A stretch of 64,000 nt of DNA from Patiria pectinifera. Its lineage: Eukaryota; Echinodermata; Asteroidea; Valvatida; Asterinidae. Made by a program: the position numbers and the translations under genes. Positions 12,001 to 25,800 of this stretch are shown here, piece by piece (the first letter of the stretch is position 1; each line of letters opens with the position of its first letter). The notes under the pieces are model-generated. The model saw only the letters and a list, made by a program, of their open reading frames with translations. It did not search any database and was not told where the DNA came from. The stretch is from contig CM057135.1 in NCBI GenBank assembly GCA_029964075.1, positions 30,059,366 through 30,123,365 of the forward strand, written 5' to 3'.

Positions 12001-15000
12001 TTTGTTGTCGAATTTTTCAGAGGAGCCGGGAGAGGGCATTCTGAAATAAAACTCAGCAGCATTGTACAAGAAACAAACCAAATGTGGACCAGGTGTTATT
12101 TATTTTGTTGTATTCAAAATCTGATTTTTTTTAATCGATGTGTCAGACTGTCAGTATGTTTGCAATCAACCGTTTTCATGATTCAAATTGATCTAAAACG
12201 GAAACAAACATTGTGTGAAGACTTATTGTCCATGACTCGTTGATGATATAGCAACAACTAAAATGTGTATTTATTGAACACAACTTGTTCGTGATTGTTA
12301 ACCCTTTTTGCAGTTTCACTTGCATCGGTTTCGCCTATTGTTAAAATGTTTGAAAGTCCTTAATGTGCACTACATGTATGCCTATCATAACATAGTTGCA
12401 AAAGCCCACACCACAGGGAACAAATATCAACTGAAACCTATTTAAGTAGTGATACACCTAATTGATTTTGAAAGACTGGAAGTAGCCAGCAAGCACAACA
12501 CGAAATAGATTTGGGTATGACAATGTCCTACGGTCTGGGCCATCGCCCTCCGTACAAGGGTTGCGGTCGAAATCCAGGGTACGATTCTTCCACGCGATTA
12601 CTCATCGTTACACAACTGGGTGAAACCATAGCTGCATGGACAATTGTCACGCCCAGACATTCCCAAGCCAGAAAAGGAGAGCAACAGATCTAACCATCAC
12701 ATGGGTTGATAGATACACAATTTTATGGAGGTTTTCATTTCTAAGCCCTACTTTCTCTTTACAAAGATACGAGTAGAGAGATGACATAGCGATGGTCTAT
12801 ACGAACAGCGCTGTGTGGTTCATGATATCAATAACGGGGGACCATTTACGCGCTCGCCTGACTCCAGTGTTTGTGTCGGCGTGCGAGACGGCGGACTCAC
12901 CGCCACAACAAGGGGGTTTGTCCCGGGTGGGTTACGGGGAGTTAATCGACCCTCGTGCCGGACTGTCGTCGGTGTTTTGTGATCCGGATTAGGCCTTGCT
13001 TGGGGTGTTTTCAGGAAGACTTAATGCATTCTTTCCACTTTCGGATTGAAACGCCACACCAGCTTTGTTATTTTATGTATACAATCACAAGGGGAATTCT
13101 GTTTTCTGAAATTACAAATCTGTTGTAAGTTTTTTTTTCTGATTGATTAGATTTTCAGCTACTAAAATTTTGATTTTATGGTTTGAGCGATCTGGGGCAT
13201 GTATATTGCACTGCATTGTGGAGAGGAGGTCAGGCGTTGCAAGCAGGTCAGACGTGACGTGGGATAATTAATATATTCTGTGACGACCAGTGACGACCGA
13301 CAACTTATGCATCAAGTCAACACAATTTGACCATTCAGAGGGAGAACAGAAAAAAAACGAGTTTACCTGAAGCATCATAGGCACGGTTTCTTCATATGTA
13401 AAGCTATATGAGTCAAGATATACCATCACTATACAAACGTATTTAACTAGAAAATTATATTTTGACCTTTTAAGTGGTGCAACCAACTAGCGTGGAAATA
13501 ATCATACAAGTTCTGTGCTTAATTTAAACTGCAATACATAATTGGGGGGATTTACATCGAAGACAAAGTAAATTTCATTTGGAAATACAATAACATGTCA
13601 TCGTTATGTGTTTTGTTCACAGATGCCTACTGCAATATAGGGTTGCTTTCGTTATAAATGATTTGAACATGTACCTAAACACTGATAAACTTGAGTCATA
13701 TTTTTCACGAGGTTACATGTCATTCTTGCTAGTAAAACATTCATTGTCATGTATTCTAATATATTCATAACATGTATCGTGAATGACTTGAGTGATACAT
13801 GTATGACCAGTTGTGTCCAGTTAGTTGTAAGTACGTGTATGTCCATGGACCCAGCGTATACGCCACACACCAAGCGCCGCCAACCCTCCACCGTCCCGGA
13901 CGCCCAGCACGAGATGAGAGCAGTGCCCGCCCCCGTCACAATCCATCCCCGGACCCCGAAACCTATCGGTTCTCGTTCAACCAACGGCTTCATCAATTGA
14001 TCGCTAGCCATTAAGCACTTTGCCTGACGCTAATAAACTTGGATACTTCGCCGTTGGAGCTAGCTCTGCAGTTATTGGGGCTAATGAGAAGATGTGCATT
14101 TCTGCACATAGGGGAGGGTTCGTGTGGTAAATATCTGATTGATGCAGGTTGCACTCAAATGCAGTACGAATAAAACACACACAAAAAACCCATACCACTG
14201 TGCTTATACTTGAAAGTAGATATGTACAATTTTGACAGAAGTCCTGAAGAATTTTGACGGAAATTTATTTGACAATCACAGAATATTAAGCTAAAATTTT
14301 GTTGCCATTTCATCATAATTGATGTTACAAATAAAACATCTGACAACGTCAAGCGGTTTATATCTCATTTGGTTTCTAAAGGAAGATTGTATTTTCCCTC
14401 GATAATTCATGGCTATAGTTTTGAAAATTAAGGATATGAAACACATTCGTATTTGAAATATGAGCAGCGAGGTTGACAGCATGTATTTTAAGACAACTGG
14501 GGAAATTTTAATTATCTTTGCGACGCCTTGTACGAGAGGGAGATAATTTACTGCTTTGGTATTTCGAAAATTTGTTTTTTATTATTCTGCGCCCAAGCCT
14601 GACGCACAAACATCGCGCTGCAGACAGATATAACTTGGGTCATTCATCATACTTCAAATCACCCGTTTCCTAGGTAACCACAACCGGGATATTGGGCGGA
14701 ATGTTGTATTTTATAATGTGATCACATTCTTTCCTGAACACTGGTATCAATGCAGTCTTGTATTCCTATTCCAGCTTTGATTGATTTGTTTATGTGGCAC
14801 GAGAACATTGTTGATGGAGCAAGCACATGTGTCAGATCGCTTCATAGAACAGGGGCCCGACTAAAATGAGATCAACGTGTAACTGATGCGCAATCCTCAT
14901 TTCAATTATGAGCCGACTCGGTTATGAAAGCCAATGACAGAAGTCAGGGAACCCGACGGCATACTTGCAAAACACAAACCAACTGCATGTACAAGACTAA

Positions 15001-17667
15001 CAATAGTCTTACATCCAAAAACAAATTGAAGGGTTTTCCGTCTGAGATTACGTTTTAACTCGCAATACACGTTCCAGATTACCACAGAGGAAGATACTTT
15101 GATTCCTTTGGCAGATTGTGTCAGGAAAACCGGCTGGAGGAGTGGAGGTAAATGATTAGGAACATGAATGCTGCCTGGCAGGGAACATGGTATGGGTTTA
15201 TCGTGACATGATCGACAGGAATAAAGGTCAGACTTTGACGACTGAGCGTTTCCCATACGGTTGCCGGAATAGCAAAACAGAACAATGTGTAACGGCTGTA
15301 TAGCACGGGAGTTTGCGTTTCAGATATGAAACTAATGTGTGTTCCAAGAACTCTGAAACACGGGACAGTACTGAACAATTAAACCTATGAATTTGAAGTC
15401 ATAATGGATATGAAAACAGACGTAAGAAAGAAAAGATGTATCGTAAGAAATGTAAGTTTGACACAGTGGACTTTTTTTCTTCAAGACGGACGGACGTATA
15501 CTGAGAGACGTTTGACGTGAAGCGATGCTGGTTTTGTAGTTAACTTAGCCACTCCGTTTTCAATGGAATTCCAACAAGTTTCCAGGCAAACAAAACGGTT
15601 AAACTATGTTTGCATTATGGGAAAATCAAACAAACAAAAAGTTATCAAAAAACAAGAACATTGGTTTACGATCATTCTTCCGCACCAAAAAAATAACAGA
15701 GCAAAAAAAACAAAGACCGATTTTACAGGATATTTAGGGTTCGTTAGATAGACACACTGTGTATTTACGAACGGTTTATGGGGAAAATACTCTATGAAAA
15801 TCTAACTTGAAATACAAGTAGCAATGCAGACACGCCATTAAATACAATTTCGGACTCGGTGCCGATTATGTCGAATTAAGCGACAGCAGTGCTTGTATTC
15901 TCAAACGCCGCTATGTCGGTGAAACCACTAATATTCAAAGGCGGCAAGTTCTTTTTAGCATGGCTAGGATACTGAAGATCGGCACGTTTGATAGCCTTAC
16001 AACATGGGCCACCGCCGAGTTTTTCATAAAAAGGAAAGAAAAAAGAGCAAAGATACAATCTGTATTCTCATTCACCGCTGTATACCTTTGCTGGTAAATC
16101 GAGCGAATATTCATATTTCAATAGAGAAAGAAACCGACCATGGCAGAAATCGTTGGGGAAAAAAAATGGGTCTAATCCTCATCAACTTTAGTCCTCGTAT
16201 AATTTCCTTTAAAAGCTGATGTCAATAGCCTGATTTGAAATTGCTTTTGGTATAGGAAAACCTCGGCGATGTCAAACGTGTATATTCATAGCAGTTACTG
16301 CATTCATGCATGGCATGGGAGCAAGTTCACCAGCCCGATAAAAATCTTATAAAATCTGGTAAAAAAAGGTCCTAGCTTAATCTGGAACGCAGGTGTAGAA
16401 ATACTTAGCTTAATAAAAAAAAAAGTTTGGCCAAAATGAATCGAACAGATTGTTGGATTTAACACAAATCAAACAGGCAGGTTTGTGAAAATATCCGAAT
16501 AGCAGCACAAATCTGTTTACGGGAGAACTATTGATCGTGAAAACCAAAGTTTCGCACCAAAATTGTTATCAGAGAGATATAGATTTACAGATAACTGAAG
16601 CTTGACATCTTTAACACTTTACTGCCACTGAACATATTTTGACGACTTCCCCCTGATTGGGATTTACGAAAGAAAATACAATGTATCTGCCATAAACACA
16701 TCAACAGCTGACAAAAATGGAAGCTTTGTCTAGAACTCCACTTTCACAAGGGGACAGTGGCAATTTTTTTGTCCATTTTTTTTGTTCAAGGACAGGACAG
16801 CAAATCCAGAGCTGACCGACAGGGCACGACCTGACGACCTGACAAAAAATCCCACAAAAGTCATCAACAACTCCAAAAACATCTCTAAATTTTAACATCT
16901 GCGTTTGACACGTGTTACAAAATCTCGGGGAACAATGAGACACAAAACCACGGAGCATGAAGCAAATACATGTAGAAAAATAGATTGGGAAAATTTGATA
17001 ACCTTCAAGTTAAAAAAATGAACACCTATTCAGAGGATACTGAACCCGCTGCACAAAAGAATATGGCATTGGTTTGAGAGTGGGAGTTTAATAGAAAATT
17101 GGAGTGAATGGAGATGGGTCCAACTCGGCAATTATTGTTTCGGTTTTATGATGGGGTTGTGTACAGCGGTCACATACAGCTTGGTATTGTGTGAAGCTAG
17201 TGTGTGTTGGTGCGTGTCAATACACCGAGAGTCCTACTCCAGCTATTGGGATTATAATAATTGTAACCAAACCATTAACAATGTATCCAACTCGCATGAA
17301 CCGCCGACTTGACACGATTCTCTCTTCATATTTTATTTTTCTGAACACGAACATCATTTTTTCTCTCTCTCAGTTCGCTATGCATGATATGCTGTCAGTA
17401 GTTTCTTTTGTCGGGTGAGAAAGGAAAAGAAGTTTAGCTCGAGGGTATGTTCGTAATGATTGATGCACGCGCTCACAATGAAATATTTAATTGAAATTTC
17501 AGGTGGTGGGATGGCGACCGTGTTCACAAAAATAGACTTCTTTATGTGATATTCTGGGTCAGCGCGGTTGGTATAAAGAAACCTAGATGATAAATGTGAT
17601 GGTGAAATGTTAGTCACAGCAGTAAACAAGTCATGTTGATCTGTATAGCTTATATTGGGGATTATGA
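9041..17667. other. Long noncoding stretch downstream of the Mab-21-like gene
   Basis: Only short frames without recognisable domains. It includes a G13 tract at 9495-9507, a compound palindrome at 10729-10760, TACATGTA words near 12371 and 13798, and a small GC-rich patch near 12840-12990. I see no RNA gene and no transposase or reverse transcriptase. Confidence 0.5.
10729..10760. repeat. Overlapping palindrome and perfect hairpin
   Basis: CATGGTACCATG (10729-10740) is a 12-bp perfect palindrome. Its last four bases start a hairpin with 10-bp arms, CATGGAGCTA (10737-10746) and TAGCTCCATG (10751-10760), around a TTTT loop. Sequence evidence is direct; no role is assigned. Confidence 0.7.
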
Positions 17668-17753
17668 GATTTCTCACGAAATCAGTTCATCAAATTATTT
17701 TGATATTGGGCTGATTTCTCACGAAATCAGTACACGAAATTATTTTGAAATTC
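17668..17753. repeat. Direct tandem duplication, 45-bp period
   Basis: Two adjacent copies begin with the identical 18 bases GATTTCTCACGAAATCAG at 17668 and 17713, then diverge modestly (TTCATCAAATTATTTTG against TACACGAAATTATTTTG). Divergence suggests an old duplication. Confidence 0.8.
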
Positions 17754-20700
17754 GACCATATTGTTTGATGTTGTAGTACAGTATTTTATAATTATATTAT
17801 TAGTCATTGTATCATTCTTGAAATCAACAATCTAAGAAGTCACATGAGTGATGAGCAATAACACAGTTGAACCCAAAACCGAAGTAACTTGTAAATATAA
17901 GAATTTGGACTATGACTATCCCGCTTTCAAAATCTTTGCCTGTTAAAAAAAACGTTTATGCATGTAGTTCCCACAGGTAAGGAGAAATTAAATTTGTCAC
18001 GTCTGTTCTGTCATTTCTGCTCCATTCTTTGGAGAAAATGTCCATTCCCTCCTCCTTTGTACAAATTACTAGGTCAGTGTTTGCGAGAAAACACCAACAT
18101 TTGCAAGTTACAATACTACTGAAATAGGCCACAGCCGATTGCTAACATTTCTGACGAGTCTAAAATTGCAACTAAGCCTAACAATATACCTCTAATACTA
18201 AATCCAAATTTCATCGTATCAACGTGTTCCTGACACAGTATCAACGTGTTCCTGACACAGTATCAACAGCACAATATTCCATAAATTCATATGCAGAGGC
18301 CTTGGAATTCACAATGATAAAATATTGTAAGACGGGTCTTACTGTGGGAGGTGTCGCGTGCAGTATTAGGCCCAGTGAATGCACGGGCACGTTTCTGCAA
18401 AAAGGGTCAGGAGTTAGCCTTGCTATAATGCAACACAGCTCGAATTGTTGCAAAAAAAAAATCGCACACGCGAGAAAAACGAAATACCAATTTCTAAAGA
18501 TTTCATGCTAATACAGATTGTTAAGGGTCTGATGTAAAGCTGGCAATAGCGAAGGAATGACACATTTGGATAGGGATTCTACGGCAAAATGATAATGGGT
18601 CTTGTCAAAACTGAAACTGGAAACATGCAAACGAAATCCATTTTACAAACTACATGTACCTTAATTAAGGACGGAAAAGCTAAACTCTCGCAAAAATCAA
18701 GACTGGTATAAATACTGCCCCACAGTGGATGAAGGACAGGAGCTCAATCTGTTTAGTCAAAAGACCAGGGATGAAAAGTACTTGGGAATATGCCCTGGTG
18801 CAACTACCGGGATCTCAATGCCTTGACACAGTTGCCTGGCGCCGGTGAGAAGTTCGGGTGACCGAGACTTGATCACAATGAACCGGGGACAACCTAATGT
18901 GTTAATTAGCGTCAAGTTCGAAAGGATCTGCCTCTAACGAGGCTTGACGCTGGGCGCTAGTGCGTCTTAAAACACGGGATTAAACGCGAATTGAGCGGTG
19001 GTGTCGTTATTAACATAGTAGGAAGTGTGTAGGCGTACCTTGCTGCTGATGGTTGATGAAGGACTATAGGAAGTGTACACAAAGCGCAACGCCAAAAACA
19101 TCCTCACTTGCCACGGAGATAGACTTGACCAAGAGATGCATTTCTTTAGGTATTTTCGGCAAGGTCAAGACTTAAACACAATCATCATCTTCTGAAAAGA
19201 AGTGGATGACTTTTTTTTTTGATACCACGGCGAGTTTATACGAGTACAATGTAAACACCGTCTGAGTCTGACGATTCGGGCAATACTCTGTAGTCATCTT
19301 TATAGAAGCCACTTTAGGTCAGTTTATGGTTTAACACACGTTTGTCGTATCCGATAATATATACTTTTGACTGATCTTTTTTTTCTGTGGACTTACAATA
19401 GGATCAAGATGGCGGATGTGTCTCTCTCCTCTTCGTACATAATTTCTTGAGGGCGCTAAATATACCAGCAAAAAAGTCACGTGAAGTGACATTCGCCAAT
19501 GCGCAGGTCCAGTGCGTCATTTCACATGTACGGATTGATACAAATGGAACTGACTCTACAAACTGACCGATTTTACGAATGCTTCAAGTTCTCAATGTTA
19601 GGCAAGAGCATTATAAATGTGGCGGCTTTGGGAGGCTTTACTGAAGGGGAGGGAGAGTAGAAGTGGAGATCGTTAGGGCAGGAACTCGTTTATAAACGAA
19701 AGGGTGAATCTGATGAGAAAAGCCGGTGCTTCTCCCGCCAAACTAATGTAACGGGATATCTAGCGCGGCGGGGCTTAAGGGCCCAAACCGCCCGATCCCC
19801 CTCGCCTTTTAACTGGACTTAAGGCGGTATTAAGTGGGTTTACCGCGGTATTCTCTTTGCCGGGGAAGCGTGGAGGGAAAACGTGGAGTACAGCGTTAGA
19901 GGTTAGGGAACTTGCCGACTGGACTATTAATGAGGGAGACATCTTGCGGGCCATCTGACGGCCAGACAGGGGGCTAGGATTTCGGGAACAAATTGGGAGG
20001 GATGAAGCGGCCTGGAAAAGCCAGGGTACTACTGCTGAGTCACATGGGAAACCGTGAAAGGTTTAAGAACAGAACAAAAAGTAGTTGGCATGGTGATTGG
20101 AATAACGGGCTACTGGAAACACGATGTAAATCAGGCAAGATTTATCACTTTAGGTAAATAATTCTTTATACATTTATTACAGACACAATTTCTTGGCCAA
20201 AACAAGGGGAGGGGATGGTTGACAAATTTATCAGTGGATGAAGTTGTCTGCTTTTATCACTTCATCGGATCAGGCAAACGACAATAATGTTTAAAGCTTT
20301 TAAACCTTAGCATTGTTGGTGTCTTTATTTTAGAACATCAAGTGTATACCAATAACATGTTTATGTTGACAAGTTCAAGAATCATTCCTTAGCCAAAACA
20401 GGTTGTCAACTGTCATTATGGCGTTTCCAACTTGTCCGTTAATCTATGATGAGCGTGTTAATTTATTGAGTGATTTTTTCTGCTTTAGGAACTTCGTGAA
20501 ATAGGGTTCATTTAATATGAAACTTAAATTATTGAGTTCATCTAAAAATAAAAAGAGTTGCCTGGAAGAATTTCTTTACTGCAGGGCACTGTTGGTATGA
20601 TATGCAAAATAAATTAATAAGTTTGAGTGAGAGAGTCAGCTGAAGGAGTGTCTAGTAAGGGAGCATCAGGAACCACTGTTAAGCGGCACTTCGGAAGAGA

Positions 20701-22394
20701 TACTGGGCCAGAAATTGGCGAGGAAAGCTGGACGTTTTAGCAAGTCATCATTCGCACATCGGGCAGGCTTTCCATCCGGGGGCTTTCACTGTGAGAGAAA
20801 GCAGGGGGAGAGAACAAGAGGGGGTCTCCTTCAGTCTCAGGCAAGAAAGATTCCTCGAGGGTGTTCCGAAGGGGGAAATACCGCATTAGCGTGTGTACAA
20901 ACTGTGAATTTCCTGCAAGATGCGACCCGGCGCTGCTGCCTTTTGGCGAGGGTATGTGAAAAGGGGGGTGGATGTAGGGTAGAGTAGCTACTAGCAGCAG
21001 GTGATGAAAGGACTGGGTGGTTCGTGTTGTGTTTAGAGGCTTACCGGAGCAGCCGGGGTGTCTTACCAATCATCACCCGGGTAGGAGGGAGGCTCTCTGG
21101 GCACGTTGTCCCACTTGGCCGTGGTAAATGACTCGTAGATGGGGTACCGTGAACTCCGCGATAGAATTGTAATTCGGTGAATCACTAAGCCCCGTGATGT
21201 ACCCCCTCCCCCACTATCACTATAATATGTCTGGCTAGGGGAGGGGAGTTTGTCATGCCGTCTCCTTGTTCGTCTCAGTGACGGGACACATACAGTCAAG
21301 GCAGTGTCATACACACACAGGCTGGTAGGGCCGAGACGGTTAACTCTCAAATCTCAAAGTTTATTTAATTTTAAAATAAACTTAAGGTGGCCGCTATATA
21401 CAGGTGTTAAAAGGTGCCGAAAGCATATGAGAGATGAGCAACAAAAAGGAAGGAGGCCTACTGACACGGGTCCTCGTTTGAAAATAGCTCCAAATTATTC
21501 ACGCAGAGCAATGCAATTTCACCACTTACTTTTGAATGTTATGGAAACTATCAGCCACCGTAGGCTGGACACAACCTCTATACACGAGACTTCTAAAATA
21601 AGCTTAGTTCTGGCAAGCTATTTAATTTATTTTGTGACATCTGTACGATCCGTTTTTCTATAAATGTTGCAGAATGATCAAAATGCTAAATAATTACTTG
21701 GGAACAATATTCCGATCTCAGACATGAATACCCACAATTTATTTCCTAATGCTCTGAAACAGGACAACATGCATCCCGATCCCACAACAATATTGACATG
21801 CTCCCTGTATTCCATCCCATCTGTTTTTTTATTGATACTTCGTCCTCAACGCTGATAATTGTAGGTCAAGTGTAAGGTCAAGCTATTTACCATGGAGCAC
21901 AGGGTGTCTGTTCAATATCACGCTGGGAAAAAAAGGAGATTTGCCGGGGAAACAAATGTGATTGTCAACAAGCCACTGGGCACGTAGGCTGTTTACTTTG
22001 CAGACAACCTTCGAAAATGAAGTAAATTTATGAGTTCTTGGTTTTTTTGTAGAAACAGAGGTAAGAATAATGACGCTAGTCGAAATGAATCAAGTTGCAA
22101 AATTTAGATCTTTGCATAGACTATCAAAAAGTGCTTCTCGTCTGGTTAACAAACTATTCAACGATTCAATTTGCTCCATAGATACATAAATAAAGACAAT
22201 GTAGTTTAGAATATTCTGAAATGTATGGCGTTTGGGGAAAAACAACAACAAATGGTTTGAGATATTACGAGTGCACAAACTATTAAATCATTGAATCTTA
22301 TTTTATGATATCAATTAAATGATAACATCTTAAAGAAAGATGCGGGGCTCCATTTTTAGCTGCAGACTTTCCTTGGCTGTGTTTTGTCTGGATG
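17754..22394. other. Noncoding stretch with scattered small structures
   Basis: No gene recognised. Besides the 22-bp repeat it holds a 9-bp inverted repeat AGCGTCAAG/CTTGACGCT at 18908-18951 and a GATGAAGT/ACTTCATC inverted repeat at 20237-20266 whose minus strand reads ATCCGATGAAGTG. Two AGGTCA half-sites lie 6 bp apart at 21863-21880. Purine-rich sequence is prominent at about 20640-20980. Confidence 0.45.
18216..18267. repeat. Short tandem repeat, 22-bp unit, about 2.4 copies
   Basis: Two identical 22-bp units, each containing TATCAACGTGTTCCTG, lie head to tail at 18216-18237 and 18238-18259, followed by a partial third (GTATCAAC). The perfect identity suggests a recent duplication. Confidence 0.85.
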
Positions 22395-22520
22395 GATGCC
22401 CGGGGAAATCTCTGCTGTCACCCCGTACAAACCCGCGCTAATTGTCCGGGCTAACAGCTGTTGTCTGGCCACGGGGACGCGCCGTCTGCTACCCGTTAAA
22501 AACTACCCTCGCCCCGCTAG
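22395..22520. promoter_or_regulatory. Candidate regulatory element: GC-rich patch with homeodomain and E-box cores
   Basis: A GC-rich patch containing GCGCTAATTG at about 22436-22445 and the palindromic E-box AACAGCTGTT at 22453-22462. A homeodomain core next to a bHLH site in an otherwise AT-rich setting is typical of developmental enhancers. Function is inferred only. Confidence 0.3.
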
Positions 22521-22834
22521 CTACCCTTGTCGAAACACCGAACGCGTTGGCCATATCGTTCATCGAACACTTTTAAGCGAGTTTTACTAAGGGCTATCCA
22601 CGACTCGACTGAATGCGTTTCTGCTTCGAGGGTTCCCGTAGCAATGACCCACAATAAACATAAAGACAATGGGCCTACGATGTAATTAATGGCGTCCATT
22701 ATGGCGAGGGGGTCTTAGTTAAGTTTTATTGTGACTGGGGCAGAAAATTGTGTTGCCTCGCTGGCGGGAATGTTTTAATGTGAGTAATGCTATGCTAGGT
22801 AGGTGTGAAGTTGTGAAGTGAGGGCTATATTCTA

Positions 22835-22848
22835 CCACTTGAGGGCGC
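22835..22848 (+). promoter_or_regulatory. CTCF-like motif
   Basis: CCACTTGAGGGCGC matches the CTCF core consensus CCASYAGRGGGCGC at 13 of 14 positions, the exception being T for A at the sixth. CTCF is conserved across Bilateria with a stable core motif. Binding is not shown by sequence. Confidence 0.4.
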
Positions 22849-25800
22849 CCTTTACTGAACTGCAATCAGATTGATGACATTGCAGTGCAAGCCCTGTGCT
22901 TTGGCCTCGCTGCAACAATGGATGGGCATTAATGAAGAACGTGGCACAGGAAAATTTAGTCGATAAATACTTGAAAATTACTGGAATATAGGTAAGGAGA
23001 TCTAAGTTGAGCAAAACATCTGTATCTTCCTCATCTTGAAACAAGTGGAACTTTCATTTTAAAAACTCCTAAAAGACCACCTTACTTGTTACAAAATGGG
23101 ACATGGACAAAAATATCTTTATACATGTAACGACCAAAGCCGTCGCAGAATGTACAAGTTAAGTTCGAGACACGAATTGAAAACCGTGACGCTACCCAGA
23201 AGTGCCACAAGTCAATCTTAATGTCAAGACTTATGAATCGAAAGACTGAAACGATTCAAATGCTGGGAATTATTTGCAAACGGATGTGGGCTACAAACAC
23301 ATGGCTTGTATCAAAGGCTACAACGCACGTGGCGTCAATAGAGCTAGTGTGAGCACTTAGATCATGTTGTCCTACATGCACATTACACACGCCATAGCTC
23401 CATTACCGAACCATAAAGGTGTCCATAGCCTAATCAACGGGGGTCGGCCCGACCCGTGCCCATGTGATGTAAACCCCCGCCTGATACCAAGCTGCTGGTG
23501 GGTGTGTGAGAACCGTCATCGTACCGGTACCTGCAGGATGTTAGCATTCCAAAGCAAACCAAGCGTAACCCGCTAGCACCATTCCCCCAGAGAGACCCCG
23601 TCAAGTAAGTACCGATACACGGTGGAGGTGAGTCTGTACCCGTCAAGCCCCGAGCCGAGTCTGTCTACCAGCCATCATCATTATCACTAGACTGGCACAC
23701 CTGGGCGCAGCACGGCACATGTCAAAAAGCTCGTCTTGTTGGTGGGGGAACGGCGCGCTATTGTCAAGGTCGATCAGGGCTTAGCGGCACCAGACGATGA
23801 CCAGACGGCCCCGTATGACGGCTGACTAGCGCGCGGCTGCCAATGTTAATGTAGCTGAACCCTACTCTAGCGTCGGGTGGGGGAGTGTTTAAACAATGAG
23901 CACGTTCAATGATCTAGGCAGGTTGGAGAACGACATTGGTGTATCTCCGAAAGGCCAAAGGGTAATCTTGCTTGTCGGGCTTGGAATTTGTGAATAAATA
24001 CTAATTGGGAATGACGTGGGAAAACAACTCATAAAGGTAAACTGCAATAGTAAAACATGTCAACTATAAATACGAGTGATAATCTACCATTGTGAATACA
24101 TGTACTACGCAACTAAACAGACGGAATGCAAGCTATTCTATTATTCGCTGCATTAGGTTTTTTTCATAATGGCTGGCGAAGTTTTGTTTGAAGACGTTTT
24201 TTCCCCTAAGAGGTATTGGACGTTTAGGCGAGTTTTAGGCTTATGTCACTGTCAAATGCCATATTTTGGACTTAATTGATCTCCTCAAAATAAAAATGCT
24301 GCAGAAAATGCGTACACACACGACGTCGTTCACAAAAAAAGATCACAGTTTAAATTCTTGTTTCTGTCGAAACGAGCACTTTTTGGTGGCACTTTACGCT
24401 GGGTGACTCCTAGACTAGCTACCGTTCAGGGGTAATTACAACAACCCCTCCCCGTTCACCAGGGTCCGTGAACACAACAGTGATGACCCCCTCACGCCCG
24501 CCCGGCCAGGGATGTCCCACCGGTGTGTGTCACGGTTGTCTAGTCATTCGTTAAACCAAACCATACCAAACCACCGAGCTAATAAAGGACCACAGCCGGT
24601 CGGTCATTAACCGCAAATGTGTGGAAAACCTCATGTAGTAGACTGATCCTATAACAACGTGCACACTTACCGTTAGGTCAACTTCACGTTATGTAATGAT
24701 TATGTTTACAAGCAGATGGTTGACCTCAACATTGAGGTTAAAGCTGCTCAATAGATAAGCATGCAAGAAACTACAAGGTACAAGCAAGTGATATCAAGAG
24801 CCACAATCTTCAAAATGACCTCCAAATTATCATTTTGGTTGATCATGACGTATTCTGTACTCGTCCTTAAATCAAAGAGTTACCAGAGAGGATTGGAAGC
24901 ATGTTTTCCCTTCACTGAACAAAACGGACAGTGGCTTTAGGGGTAAATTGTTTGAAACTCGTTATTTTGGATGACTTCTGTGAACTTCTAATGCTTTAAT
25001 CCACAGTGTCGTAAAGAGCACAACTAGCTATCTCGTCATAATACAAGACAGTGGAATGGTTACGAACTCTAGATCTGGACGGTTTTGGTCAGGAACTAGA
25101 AGTTGGACTCTTCTTTGCAGGCCTTAATCCATTCCCCCCTTTCAGTCACCTCCTGGGTTGAAAGGACCTTCTCTAGCAGCCTAGGGTTGAATCACGGAGC
25201 ATTTGGTTGAATACTTTTACGTAGCCGGCCGGTAGCCAGCCCCTAACCAGACTCGGATCTGGAGTTGTGAACACCTCGGCAAGACCCATGACCGAAAGCT
25301 TCCCCTTCTGTTGTGGTCAATTTCCGAGCAGTTTGGGGTGGCACATCCCAGGCACATCGTTTCACCGTCCCTCTCCACTACGGCAAAGCAAAACCCAACA
25401 AGTACGGCTTCTAAGCGAAAATGCATGTGTAACGTCTTGCACATGCTTTTTGTGACCACAAGTGGTCGCAATATGCAGGTTTGGTATTGTAACGTTTACA
25501 CAGCTATTTTAATTCACAAATAATAAAAATATATAGTTTCCGGTTACTTTCATATTTTGTTTTCAATTGTTCTTTGAAGTGAAGAACTCTCTATACAAGA
25601 ATCCCCTTCTGAATAAAAAGTGAATATTTTAAAAGTATTGTATCACCACTAAAAAATATCCGACAGTTTCCGAAGAATATTGATTTATGAGTATTCAAAC
25701 AGTAGTTTGAAGTTGCCAACAATTTTTCAAGGTATACAAGTTGAAACAAAGATCCGTTTGACATATCCAACACCCGTTTTTGTCAGACAGGAGTATTCGG

